Below the pieces are notes generated by a model, which was not told where the DNA came from, searched no databases, and was given only the letters and a program-made list of their open reading frames with translations. From Holosporales bacterium (GTDB lineage: Bacteria > Pseudomonadota > Alphaproteobacteria > RUG11792), in assembly GCA_031258785.1 (NCBI GenBank), contig JAIRMJ010000005.1, positions 1 to 54,215 of the forward strand: a stretch of 54,215 bases of DNA. The letters run 5' to 3'. The position numbers and the translations under genes are program-made. This document shows, one piece after another, positions 17,891 to 26,628 of the stretch (positions are counted from its first letter, which is position 1; the number at the start of each line of letters is the position of its first letter).

Positions 17891-17967
17891 GGCGGAGTAG
17901 CTCAGTTGGTTAGAGCAGCGGAATCATAATCCGCGTGTCGGGGGTTCGAGTCCCTCCTCCGCTACCA
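17891..17967 (+). tRNA. tRNA-Met (CAT), elongator type
   Basis: A 77-base cloverleaf. Acceptor GGCGGAG pairs with CTCCGCT (one G-U at the end), followed by A and an encoded CCA. The D arm is GCTC/GAGC, the anticodon arm GCGGA/TCCGC with loop ATCATAA and anticodon CAT, and the T arm GGGGG-TTCGAGT-CCCTC. The G1-U72 end and the ATCATAA loop fit alphaproteobacterial elongator tRNA-Met. A lysidine-modified tRNA-Ile2 also has CAT, but its body is usually different. Confidence 0.93.
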
Positions 17968-17990
17968 GTGCCTTTATAACGGGATACGAG

Positions 17991-18554
17991 ATGAAGATCA
18001 ATGTGAATGACATAAGAGTAGGGAATGTTTTGGAGCATAATTCGAAACTTTGGATAGTTACCAAAACTCAGCACGTCCAGCCTGGCAAGGGTGGTGCGTT
18101 TATGCAGGTCGAAATGAAGGAAATGCGCGGCGGAACGAAACTCAATGAAAGGTTCAGGGCTGCTGACGTCGTTGAGAAAGTTTTCCTTGAGGAGATGACG
18201 TTCCAGTTCCTATATAGGGACGGAGACGAGCTGCATTTCATGAACCGGGAAACGTATGAACAAATTCAACTTCCTGCTGATTTGGTTGGTAACAGTATCG
18301 CGTTTTTGACTGACAACATGCAGGTTACCATCTGCATGTATGATAATGAACCTATCAGCGTCTCCCTACCGCAGACTGTTACTCTCGAAATAGCTGAGGC
18401 GGAGCCAGTGGTAAAGGGACAAACAGCTGCGTCTTCATATAAACCTGCGACTCTGTCTAATGGTGTAAAGATTACCGTCCCGCAACATATAGAGGCAGGG
18501 ACATTTGTGGTGGTGGATACATCAAGCTCGTCGTATGTTGAAAAAGCGAAATAA
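17991..18554 (+). CDS. efp: Translation elongation factor P
   Basis: EF-P enters the ribosome E site and relieves stalling at proline runs. It has the three beta domains of the family in 187 residues. Domain I carries the tip loop [10 protein letters not shown] with Lys33, equivalent to the modified lysine of E. coli EF-P (Lys34). The second residue pattern ([16 protein letters not shown]) and the C-terminal [16 protein letters not shown] (family: GDFIKVDTRTGEYVER) confirm it. The start is ATG 17991. suhB-like follows after five bases, and tRNA-Met is just upstream. No EpmA/EpmB gene is in the window, so the modification type is open. Confidence 0.96.
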   Translation: MKINVNDIRVGNVLEHNSKLWIVTKTQHVQPGKGGAFMQVEMKEMRGGTKLNERFRAADVVEKVFLEEMTFQFLYRDGDELHFMNRETYEQIQLPADLVGNSIAFLTDNMQVTICMYDNEPISVSLPQTVTLEIAEAEPVVKGQTAASSYKPATLSNGVKITVPQHIEAGTFVVVDTSSSSYVEKAK

Positions 18555-18559
18555 CAGTA

Positions 18560-19333
18560 ATGAGCGGATCTGCGTACCTACATATAATGAAAAAGGCGGC
18601 AGAGAAGGCTACCCCTAACCTCATACGCGACTTCGGTGAACTTGAGAGGTTGCAGAATTCGAGGAAGAGTTTGGATAACTTCGTGGAGCTTTCTCGTAAG
18701 AAGGCGCAAGAGCGAATTGTCAAAGAGTTAACAGGAGCGAGGCCGGATTTTCTGGTCGTTTGTGACGCGGCAGATCACTTGGTAAATCCGAACGAACCAG
18801 AACAATTTACGTGGCTTGTTAAATCGATTAGCGGTGTAACTAATTTTGCCAGGGGCATTCCATACTTTGCGACGGCCATAGCCCTGATGCAGGGTCCTGA
18901 TTTGATAGCGGGCATCACGTTTGACCATTTAAAAAGCGACTGCTTCAAGGCAGAACATGGCAGTGGGGCATTCATCAGTAACAGAAATAGGCTGCGAGTC
19001 TCGGGGAATGAAGCAATTACCGGAGCCATTGTGGCTCTGCATACGTCCCCCAGCATCAGCACTATGCTGATTGAAATGGGGGCACAACCAAGGACAACCG
19101 GGTCTTTGGCCTTGGATCTCGCGTACCTCGCTTCCGGGAAGTATGACTGTATCATCGCTCATGCAGCCTCGTTCTTAGACATAGCAAGCGGAATCGTCTT
19201 GATAAGGGAGTCCGGTGGTCTGTTGAATTATTCACGGAACAATGCCGGAGAAGCTGTTTGTGATATTGTAGCAGCTGCCGCCCCTGTCCTGATGAGGTCT
19301 GTCAGTGAGGCGCTGTCTGCTGCTCATGCGTGA
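18560..19333 (+). CDS. suhB: SuhB-like protein of the inositol monophosphatase fold, active site lost
   Basis: The 257 residues follow the fold of inositol monophosphatase: the segment SGVTNFARGIPYFATAIAL matches the family's DGTTNFVHGIPFFAVSIAL, and SFLDIASGIVLIRESGG matches WDIAAGALIVREAGG. The metal-binding DPIDG, however, reads KSISG here (both aspartates replaced), and the usual Glu-Glu before it is replaced by FLVVCDAADH. Only the late Asp in FLDIASG remains. Phosphatase activity is therefore unlikely. E. coli SuhB has a non-enzymatic job in the NusA antitermination complex and rRNA folding, and such a role would explain why the fold survives. It is cotranscribed with efp. Confidence 0.82.
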   Translation: MSGSAYLHIMKKAAEKATPNLIRDFGELERLQNSRKSLDNFVELSRKKAQERIVKELTGARPDFLVVCDAADHLVNPNEPEQFTWLVKSISGVTNFARGIPYFATAIALMQGPDLIAGITFDHLKSDCFKAEHGSGAFISNRNRLRVSGNEAITGAIVALHTSPSISTMLIEMGAQPRTTGSLALDLAYLASGKYDCIIAHAASFLDIASGIVLIRESGGLLNYSRNNAGEAVCDIVAAAAPVLMRSVSEALSAAHA

Positions 19334-19349
19334 AGGCTAGATTTTAATC

Positions 19350-21092
19350 TTATCGGCGCCCACGCGCCTTCGCTAGGCCTCTGTTCGCGTAATACTGTTG
19401 CAGCGCGCTGATCACGTTACTGATAGTCCAATAAATCACCACCCCAACCGGGAACGAGGCGCATATATACGTGAACATCACGGGCATGATCAGCATGAGG
19501 TTCTCCTGCATCTTCTGTTCGCTGGTTTTCTTTTCCGTTGCTACTGTTTTTTTGCTGGTAAGCTTCTGTTGTATTAGCATTGTTACGCCCATTATAAGCG
19601 GCCACAACCCGATCCTGAGGAACCCAGGTGGCGCCCAGTCAATAAGGCCAAATAGGTTAACTATATACATCTGGTCTGGAACAGAGAGGTCGTTTACCCA
19701 ACCAAACAAAGGGGCTTGCCTCATCTGGATGCTGATGAAGAAGACCTTGTAGAGACAGAAGAAGATTGGAGCTTGAAGGAGCATCGGCAAACAGCCTGAT
19801 AAAGGCGAGATCTTCTCTTTCTTATAGAATGCCATGAGCTCCTGATTCATCCTTACCTTGTCATGAGCATATCGTTGCTGCAGAGCCGCGATCTGCGGCT
19901 GCAGCTCCTTCATCTTAGCCGCAGATCTGAATGATTTGTTTGTAAGAGGATACGTTAAAAATTTGAATAGTAGTGTTAGCAGTAATATCACGAGACCCAT
20001 ATTTGAGATGTACCGCGCCAGGAGATCCATTAGCTGGATGAGCGGCTTTGTTATGATAAAGAACCAGCCGAAGTCGATCGCCATCTCGAATCTGTCAATC
20101 TGGAGATTTTTGGCGTAATCCCTAAGGAGGCGGATATCCTTCGGGCCAGTATATAGCCTATAACGTACGGTGACTGTCTTGCCACTCCCCACCTTGATGT
20201 CTCTTTTAGACGAACTTATTATCTTGTAGAGATCCTCTGATTTCCTGGAGTAGGCTAATTTTGTTCCCTTCTCTGTATTGATTAACGCGCAAAGCCAGTA
20301 GATATCGGTGTAGCCAAACCAGGTCGATTGGTTCAGTTTCTGAGTCCCTTCGACGTCGCTGTATTTGATTTCTTCAATGGCATCGTCTTTCTGTCCGACA
20401 AAGCCCTCATGAACCACAGCGTAGTTGCCGTGGCGCGGGTTCTTTGCCACCAATTCTGATGCACTGGCAACCTTCAGACCGCCCATCGATGTGTTTTTAA
20501 TTTTATCTTCAATCGTTACAAGATATCGATCATCCAGTGATATCGTCCGCTCGATAAGGAGCCCACCCTTTGTGTGTGTCCTCAATGTTACAGTCGATTT
20601 CGATCCATTAGCCTTGCTGTCTGCCCATACAGTCGATTCGGCAACTGCCTCATGGTTGATTTTTTCATTGTACGTTATGGAGTAGTAAAATTCGTGGCTT
20701 GTTCCTTTTGGAGTAAGTAGCATCACATTTTTACTACTTGGCTCGATAGTCTCTTTGTAATCCTTCATGGTTATGCAGTCAATGATTCCACCATTCAGGT
20801 TGATCGAACCGACCAGACGAGCATTCTCTATCGTTACTCGGGGGTCTCCACGCGTCAGCGCCTCGTCAACTGACATTCCATCCATGTCATCAGTCTTGTT
20901 GCTGTCTTCATCTTTATTAGCTTCACTATTCTCATCTTCCGTATCCCCCACTGCATCTTTTGGCTGTTGGACTTGTTGTTCTGCCTGCGGACTTGAAAAA
21001 AAATAGTTGTACCCGAACATGATGGCCCCAAACACGCAGGCCGCTACTATTAGGCTTTTTGTTTCAGGTTGATTGTTGTTATCAAGGGACAT
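19350..21092 (-). CDS. yidC: Membrane protein insertase YidC
   Basis: YidC inserts and folds inner-membrane proteins, alone or with SecYEG. The 580 residues have the Gram-negative layout: an N-terminal anchor (about residues 13-32), an acidic Asp/Glu/Asn-rich linker, a periplasmic beta domain (about 70-340) and the conserved insertase core beginning YPLTNKSFRSAAKMKELQPQ and continuing through GCLPMLLQAPIFFCLYKVFF. The tail is basic (RGLAKARGRR), suited to ribosome contact. The start is ATG 21092. It is last in rpmH-rnpA-yidD-yidC, 24 bases after yidD, and convergent with suhB. Confidence 0.97.
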   Translation of the reverse strand: MSLDNNNQPETKSLIVAACVFGAIMFGYNYFFSSPQAEQQVQQPKDAVGDTEDENSEANKDEDSNKTDDMDGMSVDEALTRGDPRVTIENARLVGSINLNGGIIDCITMKDYKETIEPSSKNVMLLTPKGTSHEFYYSITYNEKINHEAVAESTVWADSKANGSKSTVTLRTHTKGGLLIERTISLDDRYLVTIEDKIKNTSMGGLKVASASELVAKNPRHGNYAVVHEGFVGQKDDAIEEIKYSDVEGTQKLNQSTWFGYTDIYWLCALINTEKGTKLAYSRKSEDLYKIISSSKRDIKVGSGKTVTVRYRLYTGPKDIRLLRDYAKNLQIDRFEMAIDFGWFFIITKPLIQLMDLLARYISNMGLVILLLTLLFKFLTYPLTNKSFRSAAKMKELQPQIAALQQRYAHDKVRMNQELMAFYKKEKISPLSGCLPMLLQAPIFFCLYKVFFISIQMRQAPLFGWVNDLSVPDQMYIVNLFGLIDWAPPGFLRIGLWPLIMGVTMLIQQKLTSKKTVATEKKTSEQKMQENLMLIMPVMFTYICASFPVGVVIYWTISNVISALQQYYANRGLAKARGRR

Positions 21093-21116
21093 ATGAGTTA
21101 CTTAATTTCTTGTTTT

Positions 21117-21344
21117 TTATTTAATTGGATCATATCCATACTTCTTATCTTTGCCAAAGCCCGGGCGACATCTCGATAGCCGTACACACGCGAGCGTTCC
21201 ACCCTTTATCGCTCCGTATTTTTTAATCGCGTCCAGCGCATACTCAGAGCAGGTCGGTATATAGCGGCAGCATGGCCGCCTCCCTGCAAAAATCACCCTG
21301 TAAAGCCCTATCAGCCCCATCAGCACCCTACTCGCTAAGTTCAT
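21117..21344 (-). CDS. yidD: Membrane protein insertion efficiency factor YidD
   Basis: A 75-residue Yid[28 protein letters not shown] carries the three-cysteine CRYxPTCSxYA signature, and the end [17 protein letters not shown] matches the family's RCHPF..GGYDPV. An amphipathic N-terminal helix is expected to lie on the inner membrane. It overlaps the end of rnpA by 17 bases and is followed by yidC, the partner whose insertion work it assists. Confidence 0.94.
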   Translation of the reverse strand: MNLASRVLMGLIGLYRVIFAGRRPCCRYIPTCSEYALDAIKKYGAIKGGTLACVRLSRCRPGFGKDKKYGYDPIK

Positions 21345-21687
21345 TGCTTGCTTTCCATTTTGATCTTCTCATACATTGCAGAAAATCCGACTTCAGAGCC
21401 AGGTATAGTCGCTGATACGCCATCGGTTTCGCTATGAACACAAACGAGTACCCGCCCGTGAACTCTTTTTCGTTCTCTCTCACCAGGCTTCTCAAACGTC
21501 GCTTGACCTTATTGCGTTGAACTGCCTTGCCGACCTTCTTGCTGACGACGTAGCCCACTTCTGGCACGGCTGCTGCCTGTTCCTTGCACACAGCTATTAG
21601 CGAGACAGAGCCAGCCCTGGCACCGCTCTTTCCTATCTTCATGAATCTCGCTCGTTTCTTGATTGTTCTTGGTTGCACCCAGTCCAC
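21328..21687 (-). CDS. rnpA: Ribonuclease P protein component
   Basis: RnpA is the basic protein partner of the RNase P RNA, which matures tRNA 5' ends. The RNR-type motif [17 protein letters not shown] and the preceding [12 protein letters not shown] are diagnostic. The start is GTG 21685-21687, six bases after the rpmH stop; a later ATG at 21642 would remove 15 residues. The 119 residues fit the family. It belongs to the conserved rpmH-rnpA-yidD-yidC operon. Confidence 0.95.
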   Translation of the reverse strand: MDWVQPRTIKKRARFMKIGKSGARAGSVSLIAVCKEQAAAVPEVGYVVSKKVGKAVQRNKVKRRLRSLVRENEKEFTGGYSFVFIAKPMAYQRLYLALKSDFLQCMRRSKWKASNELSE

Positions 21688-21693
21688 CTAGCG

Positions 21694-21828
21694 CTAAACA
21701 CATAGCCGTTTTCGGCCCTTCGCTCTCCGCGCAGCAAGAACCCTTCTGCCGCACGCTGTTGCCATCCTAGCGAGGAATCCATGTCTTCTTTTCCTGACTA
21801 AATTGCTCGGCTGATATGTTCTCTTCAT
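21694..21828 (-). CDS. rpmH: 50S ribosomal protein L34
   Basis: A 44-codon gene, found by translating the minus strand upstream of rnpA. The product begins [18 protein letters not shown], continues with [19 protein letters not shown] and ends RKRLCV, the complete L34 pattern. ATG is 21826-21828 and TAG 21694-21696. It is the first gene of the rpmH-rnpA-yidD-yidC operon. In many bacteria rpmH adjoins dnaA and the origin; here an MFS gene lies upstream. Confidence 0.96.
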   Translation of the reverse strand: MKRTYQPSNLVRKRRHGFLARMATACGRRVLAARRAKGRKRLCV

Positions 21829-21899
21829 CGTTCTTCTATCCCTCTCATCAATCTATCTGCATTTTATCTTATATCTTGATGAACGTACATAACATTTAT

Positions 21900-23240
21900 T
21901 CATTGAACAGGGGCGGAGCCCTGACGTTCATTTTGTTCTGATTTTAGGAAGAACCTTGTTATCAGGAGGGCAACGGTAGAAACACACAGACTGTAGACAA
22001 ATGCGCTCCTCCCTCCTCCTGACTTGTCCCAAATTCTACCGGCTATCGTCGATGAGAGGAAGTATGCAGTACCGATCACGATGTAATATACGCCTATCGC
22101 TGTTGCCGTGATATGCTTATCGATTCGTTGAGTTATTATGGACAGAAAGAGTCCCTGTATAGCGGTCATTTGCCCACCCCACAGGAAGGCCCCCACGAAA
22201 ACCCCGTTAATACTTTTCCAGAATATGAATGAGAGGTTAGCTAAGATCATACAGATCATACAAACCCTTATCAAATTGACACGCCCATATCGGTCCGCTA
22301 GGAGTCCGATCGGGTAGGAGAGGAGAATTTGACCGATGCTGACACACATGCTCTCCGCACCAGCGCATGTTTTAGATATGTATTGGTTTGCGTAGAGTGG
22401 CAATAAAATCTCTGAAAAATGGCCCATCTCATAGATAAAAGCCATCATGATTATCTTCCAAAACACGATATCTAATGAGTTCAAATATTTCCTTTGAAAT
22501 GGGCTGTCCAGTTTTCTTCCGCTTTCGTCATTTTTTTTCATTAATGTTCGCCAAAGCTTCTTCGTCGAGGCCAACATCGAATCCGACTCACCTGGGATTT
22601 TGATGCTCACAAGACAGACGATAGCCACAACCACAGGGATTGCAGCACACATAAATACTGTTCTGTAGTTGTCGGCGGTTAGATACATTATTAGTATCGC
22701 AAGCGGACTACCAACGAGACAGCCTATAGTCTTGAGCGTTCTGCTAAACCCATAAGCTTTTCCACGATCTTTTGGCTTACTTATGTCTGCGATCAACGCA
22801 TCTCTAGGGGTAGCTTGCATGCCATTCCCAACGCGTTCCGTTCCCTGAACCATAACGATCGTGTACGCAGAGCTGACAGCGGAGAGCATCGTCCTGGCAA
22901 ATAGCGTTATAACGCATCCAAACATCAGAATTAGTTTCCTCTCGCAGAGGTAATCGCTCACGACCCCAGACAATATGCGACATGCAAACGAGATGAACTC
23001 GACGATACCTTCCGTGACTGCGACTGTGGTTTTGGTGGCATGCAGTTCAGTTACCATGAACATGCCAATCTGGCTATAGATCATGGTTGTCGACATCCCA
23101 AGGAACAATCCAAAGAACGAGATCGCAAACACACTCTTCGGAATCCCGCCGTATATGCTAGCAAACCACAGCTTACACGCCACTAACGCGGATCCATCAA
23201 CATTAGAGCTCTGCTTCCTTTTGTTGGTCCGACCAGGCAT
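21900..23240 (-). CDS. Major facilitator superfamily transporter
   Basis: A 12-helix MFS permease of about 446 residues. The loop between helices 2 and 3 reads SGVVSDYLCERKLILMFG (family GxxxDRxGRR), and the second-half copy reads GLLADRYGRVNLI between helices 8 and 9. GTERVGNGMQATPRDALIADIS resembles the helix 4-5 region of drug and metabolite MFS proteins. A basic hydrophilic segment precedes helix 1. I took ATG 23238-23240; the frame is open to a GTG at 23279. The substrate cannot be inferred. In an intracellular bacterium, uptake of a host metabolite or drug export are both possible. Confidence 0.8.
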   Translation of the reverse strand: MPGRTNKRKQSSNVDGSALVACKLWFASIYGGIPKSVFAISFFGLFLGMSTTMIYSQIGMFMVTELHATKTTVAVTEGIVEFISFACRILSGVVSDYLCERKLILMFGCVITLFARTMLSAVSSAYTIVMVQGTERVGNGMQATPRDALIADISKPKDRGKAYGFSRTLKTIGCLVGSPLAILIMYLTADNYRTVFMCAAIPVVVAIVCLVSIKIPGESDSMLASTKKLWRTLMKKNDESGRKLDSPFQRKYLNSLDIVFWKIIMMAFIYEMGHFSEILLPLYANQYISKTCAGAESMCVSIGQILLSYPIGLLADRYGRVNLIRVCMICMILANLSFIFWKSINGVFVGAFLWGGQMTAIQGLFLSIITQRIDKHITATAIGVYYIVIGTAYFLSSTIAGRIWDKSGGGRSAFVYSLCVSTVALLITRFFLKSEQNERQGSAPVQ

Positions 23241-23391
23241 CTCACCCACTCTGCAAGCTAATTTTGCAACATATAGCACATTTTACCGAGCGCATCAACA
23301 AGTTTATATTTCTATGTAATCTCGTGAGGTTAATCTAGTGGCCTGCCCTGCATAAGTCACGCTGCTGAAGTAACAGTTTCTTCAAAGGAAA

Positions 23392-23406
23392 TAGGTAAAG
23401 TACCTA
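23392..23406. repeat. Inverted repeat TAGGTA-AAG-TACCTA
   Basis: A perfect 6-base inverted repeat with a 3-base spacer, in the divergent region. It is the size of a small operator or half of a hairpin; no binding protein is implied by the sequence itself. Confidence 0.4.
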
Positions 23407-23510
23407 CATGGTAGCGGAATAAGGCAAGAAAGGAGAGAACCATTGATGAGTTGTAGTGGGAGAGGACCAATAGGAAGAGGGTGATTTGGCGCTTATGGGC
23501 TAAAGACAGC

Positions 23511-23539
23511 TTGCAGAACGATTGCGGTTGTGTTATACT
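23511..23539 (+). promoter_or_regulatory. Sigma70-type promoter of the gene at 23638
   Basis: TTGCAG (23511-23516) and TATACT (23534-23539) are separated by exactly 17 bases. Transcription from about 23547 would give a leader of about 90 bases before the ATG. Confidence 0.6.
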
Positions 23540-23637
23540 GACAGCAGATGCGTGTGTTTATATGCATTTTTCCCAAAAGAAACGAGAGAAATTTCCCTTC
23601 CCATTTCTGCAAATTTTTCAAAAAAAGGAGAACGACC

Positions 23638-24051
23638 ATGACAACGACTATTGCAATATTGAAAATTGAATCTAATTCCGGGACACTGCTTGTCTCTGCC
23701 GATGCAAGACAGGAGATTTCCCCGGTCACAAGACACGAAATCCGCAGGAACATCAACTTTGAGCCTATTAGTACAAATATACCAACCAAGCTGAGATGCA
23801 CGATAGAGACCAAGGATCCTCCCGATCTTTCCGAATTGCAGCTAGGGGCTTTGTTCAAGATTTATTCGATTATGAGGTGCCGTCAAAATGACATCTCAAA
23901 GCAGCTAGATTCTTACGTGGAGGACTCGCTGGAAACACACGAGGATCACGTGGCGTACCGTCCCATCTTCAATATGTTTCTCACAAACTTCAGTTGTCGC
24001 GACCACAGCGTCAATGATCCATTATGGAGATTCGAATTCGAGGAGGTGTAA
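23638..24051 (+). CDS. Small hypothetical cytosolic protein
   Basis: A 137-residue product of unknown family beginning MTTTIAILKIESNSGTLLVS. The start ATG 23638 has an AAGGAG site seven bases upstream, and the frame is preceded by a good promoter at 23511-23539, so expression is likely. The protein is hydrophilic, has no signal peptide or membrane helix, and is rich in Asp/Glu towards the end (VEDSLETHEDH). A 30-residue upstream extension in frame is basic and Phe-rich and probably untranslated leader. It is convergent with the AmpG-like gene. I recognise no motif. Confidence 0.6.
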   Translation: MTTTIAILKIESNSGTLLVSADARQEISPVTRHEIRRNINFEPISTNIPTKLRCTIETKDPPDLSELQLGALFKIYSIMRCRQNDISKQLDSYVEDSLETHEDHVAYRPIFNMFLTNFSCRDHSVNDPLWRFEFEEV

Positions 24052-24061
24052 TGCGAGCTTT

Positions 24062-25309
24062 TCATGAATTCGCGCAGCTTCTATCTTTACCTTTATACTT
24101 CCACCTCATATAGAGTACGAGGCCGGGAAGATTAGAGAACATGCACACCAGATACACCGTAGTCCACGAGAACAAATCAGCCAGCATCCCGCCGATACCA
24201 TACGATATTATTCTTAGGGCGGAGCCCGTAGAGAGAGCCATTGTGTATATGTTTACATTACCACATGAGAGGTCTGCCATAAGCGATCTAAATACAACAT
24301 TTGAAAAACCAAAGATGAAGGTCTCAATGTTCACTATAAGCGTTAGGCACGGTATGCTAACCGGGAACATCGCCAAATATATGAATCCAAGCGCTGCTGC
24401 TCCTTGCAGTACAAACGCCAGTGGTACGCTCTTTTTGCTCCCGTATTTGTCGATCGTGTAGCCAGCTGCAATGCCGCTTATCATCATTGACACGACACCT
24501 ACTAGGTGCGCTATATTCGCGAATGCCAGCTTTTCCACCCCAAGAGAATACAAGAACATGCTCTTCAGGCAGTTGATGCAACTGTCAGCGAACTTGAATG
24601 CTATTAGCAGACAGGTCATCGCCAAGATTCCATGCTTTTTGAAAAACCCGAAGCACATTCTTACATAACTCCCGATGGAGCGGATTTGCTGAGTGCTCGC
24701 CTCTTCAGTGTCTTGCATATTCGGCATACAGAACGTTGTGAGCATCACGGCAAGAGATATGCCACCTATGACGATATATGCCAATGTCCAATTCAGAAAA
24801 TTAGCCAAGTATAGGATGCAGGCTCCAGAAAGAAACATCCCTATTCTAAAGCCGGCATTCTCGATCGCAGTGATGAGCCCGAAATTGCCTTGCTCGAACA
24901 AACAGAGTTTGATGTGTGCGGTTATCACATCGTGTATTGATATAGCAGTGACTATCACAAAAATCACAGTGCCTAGTACTGGAAGTGTACAGAAACCTGC
25001 CAACCATCCAAGAGCAGAAAGGAGTATAAGGACGAGGACCTGCGACGCATATGCTATGACTTTCACTATATCCATATGGTGCCTGTATCTTGAGATCATG
25101 CTCCTTATGAAGGGAGACATTGCGAACTTCCATGCATACGGTATGGTTGCAAGCCAGACATATGATACAGCCCTGACGTTAATCCCTCTTTCCATTAGCA
25201 CGAATGAAATTGCCTGGCTTGTTCCGAGCATTACAATCCCGCTGAGGAGTGCTCCCATAAAAAGGAACAGATTCACGGAAGAGCTTTGTTTAGAGTTCTT
25301 TGCGAACAT
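24062..25309 (-). CDS. AmpG-like MFS permease
   Basis: A 415-residue MFS protein of the AmpG type, whose members import cell-wall muropeptides (GlcNAc-anhydroMurNAc peptides) or related solutes. The N-terminal GTSQAISFVLMERGINVRAVSYVWLATIPYAWKF follows AmpG's pattern of helix 1-2 (SWLRxxGV...GL..LPYxxKFLWAP), ending in SPFI where AmpG has APL. The ATG directly follows the ftsA stop (TGAATG), so the genes are translationally coupled. Muropeptide recycling would suit the neighbourhood, but obligate intracellular bacteria also carry AmpG-like proteins of unknown substrate. The Tlc and ProP transporter families are less likely. Confidence 0.7.
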   Translation of the reverse strand: MFAKNSKQSSSVNLFLFMGALLSGIVMLGTSQAISFVLMERGINVRAVSYVWLATIPYAWKFAMSPFIRSMISRYRHHMDIVKVIAYASQVLVLILLSALGWLAGFCTLPVLGTVIFVIVTAISIHDVITAHIKLCLFEQGNFGLITAIENAGFRIGMFLSGACILYLANFLNWTLAYIVIGGISLAVMLTTFCMPNMQDTEEASTQQIRSIGSYVRMCFGFFKKHGILAMTCLLIAFKFADSCINCLKSMFLYSLGVEKLAFANIAHLVGVVSMMISGIAAGYTIDKYGSKKSVPLAFVLQGAAALGFIYLAMFPVSIPCLTLIVNIETFIFGFSNVVFRSLMADLSCGNVNIYTMALSTGSALRIISYGIGGMLADLFSWTTVYLVCMFSNLPGLVLYMRWKYKGKDRSCANS

Positions 25310-26584
25310 TCAGATACCGCGTTTGAACCAAGTAATGATTCGCTGCCAAATTGATTTGCCGCTGTGTTGACTGATCTTTGCCACAAAATCTCCAAGACAG
25401 AAAATAACGCTGCCAGCTACGGCCGCAAACGACGCGGTTTTTACAAAATCGTGGGACCCAATCGTTCCTATTGGCTTGCCAAGTCTGACAGAGGTGTCAC
25501 TGAAGTATTTGTTGGCTTTTATAAATTCGCTTAATCCAGAAAGTCTGCTGCCGCCCCCAGTTACGACTACCTGCTGAATCAGTACCTTATCCGCCCCGCA
25601 GTTATATACGTGCTCTTGGACGAGATCCAGTAGCTCTGAAAGGCGCGCTGTAATGATAGAGTTCAGAGTGCTCTTTGACACGTTCTGTATGTGCTCCTCA
25701 CCATACTCGTCTATCCGCGATACTAGCAGCGATTCGTCGTTCAGTGCAGCTCCAGTGGACACTCCGTAGAGTATTTTCAATCTCTCTGCATTGGATTTTG
25801 TGGTTCTAAGAACAACGGCTATGTCGTTCGTTATGTGCTGACTACCAAGCTGTATCGCTCCGAGATACAGCGGAACTCCGTCATGCATGCACATAATCGA
25901 AGTTGTAGAGCCGCCAATATCTATAAACGTGATTCCAGAGGCAATTTCGTCATCTAGTGCAGTAGCCAACGCGGCAGCGTATGTGGACGATGTAAAGCCC
26001 GTCACTTCTATATTATTCCTGCTTAGGCAGCTAGTTATGTTGCCTAGCAATGATGATGGCGCTGTCATGACGTGCAGGACTGCTCTCAGCTTGTTGCCTA
26101 CCATGCCCATCGGATCCTGAAGATTGTGCGTATCGTCAATCGAGTACGAGACGGGAAACGTGTGTATGACGTCACTTGACTGTCCAACAAATGCTGCAGT
26201 ATCAAAATTTAATAGCGAGCTTATGTGCACGTCATCCACAGGGAGATGTCCTATGTCTATTTCCGTCTCAATCGCATGCGATGCAATGGCCCACGTCGGC
26301 AGGGCGACAAACGCAGATTTTATGGATCTCTGAGCCTCTTTTTCTGCAGATGAGATTGCCTCCATCATGGACTCTTCCAGTTCCTCAAGGTTTGTTATTG
26401 TGTTCCTCTTGATGCCCTTCGCTAATTGGTAGCCAACCCCGATAACCCTTATCTCCCATCCAAATCCGAGGGCAGATTCGGTTGGATCCTTTTTCTCTCC
26501 CCTAGCAATTGCGGCACATACAGTATTGGTCCCAAGACCCAGAACCACGACCTCTTTCTTGAAATCTATAATCTTTCTCAACAA
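25310..26584 (-). CDS. ftsA: Cell division protein FtsA
   Basis: FtsA is the actin-like protein that attaches FtsZ to the inner membrane. Its 424 residues have the ATPase pieces: phosphate-1 VVVLGLGTNTVCAA, phosphate-2 GITFIDIGGSTTSIM and adenosine motif VVVTGGGSRLSGL. The C-terminus SIWQRIITWFKRGI is the amphipathic membrane anchor. The acidic residue usual in phosphate-1 (Glu or Asp in GL[ED]IGT) is Gly16 here. The start is TTG 26582-26584; no better start or ribosome site is seen. It is outside any dcw cluster and no ftsZ or ftsQ adjoins; the AmpG-like transporter follows with no gap. Confidence 0.92.
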   Translation of the reverse strand: MLRKIIDFKKEVVVLGLGTNTVCAAIARGEKKDPTESALGFGWEIRVIGVGYQLAKGIKRNTITNLEELEESMMEAISSAEKEAQRSIKSAFVALPTWAIASHAIETEIDIGHLPVDDVHISSLLNFDTAAFVGQSSDVIHTFPVSYSIDDTHNLQDPMGMVGNKLRAVLHVMTAPSSLLGNITSCLSRNNIEVTGFTSSTYAAALATALDDEIASGITFIDIGGSTTSIMCMHDGVPLYLGAIQLGSQHITNDIAVVLRTTKSNAERLKILYGVSTGAALNDESLLVSRIDEYGEEHIQNVSKSTLNSIITARLSELLDLVQEHVYNCGADKVLIQQVVVTGGGSRLSGLSEFIKANKYFSDTSVRLGKPIGTIGSHDFVKTASFAAVAGSVIFCLGDFVAKISQHSGKSIWQRIITWFKRGI

Positions 26585-26628
26585 TGACCAAGAGGCAAAA
26601 ACACGAACAATTCACAGGGGTCATAGTA

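Larger units (their letters stand above)
23241..23637. other. Intergenic region with operator-like repeat, micro-ORF and leader
   Basis: This lies between the divergent MFS gene and the small gene at 23638. It contains a perfect 6-base inverted repeat (23392-23406), a good ribosome site AAGGAGAG followed by a 12-codon frame (ATG 23446 to TGA 23484), the promoter at 23511-23539 and a long AT-rich leader. Nothing else is recognised. Confidence 0.5.

Noticed and set aside
17891-17967. Initiator tRNA or tRNA-Ile2 for the CAT tRNA
   Set aside because: The initiator's mismatch at 1-72 and GGG/CCC anticodon stem are missing, and the body fits elongator tRNA-Met better than tRNA-Ile2.
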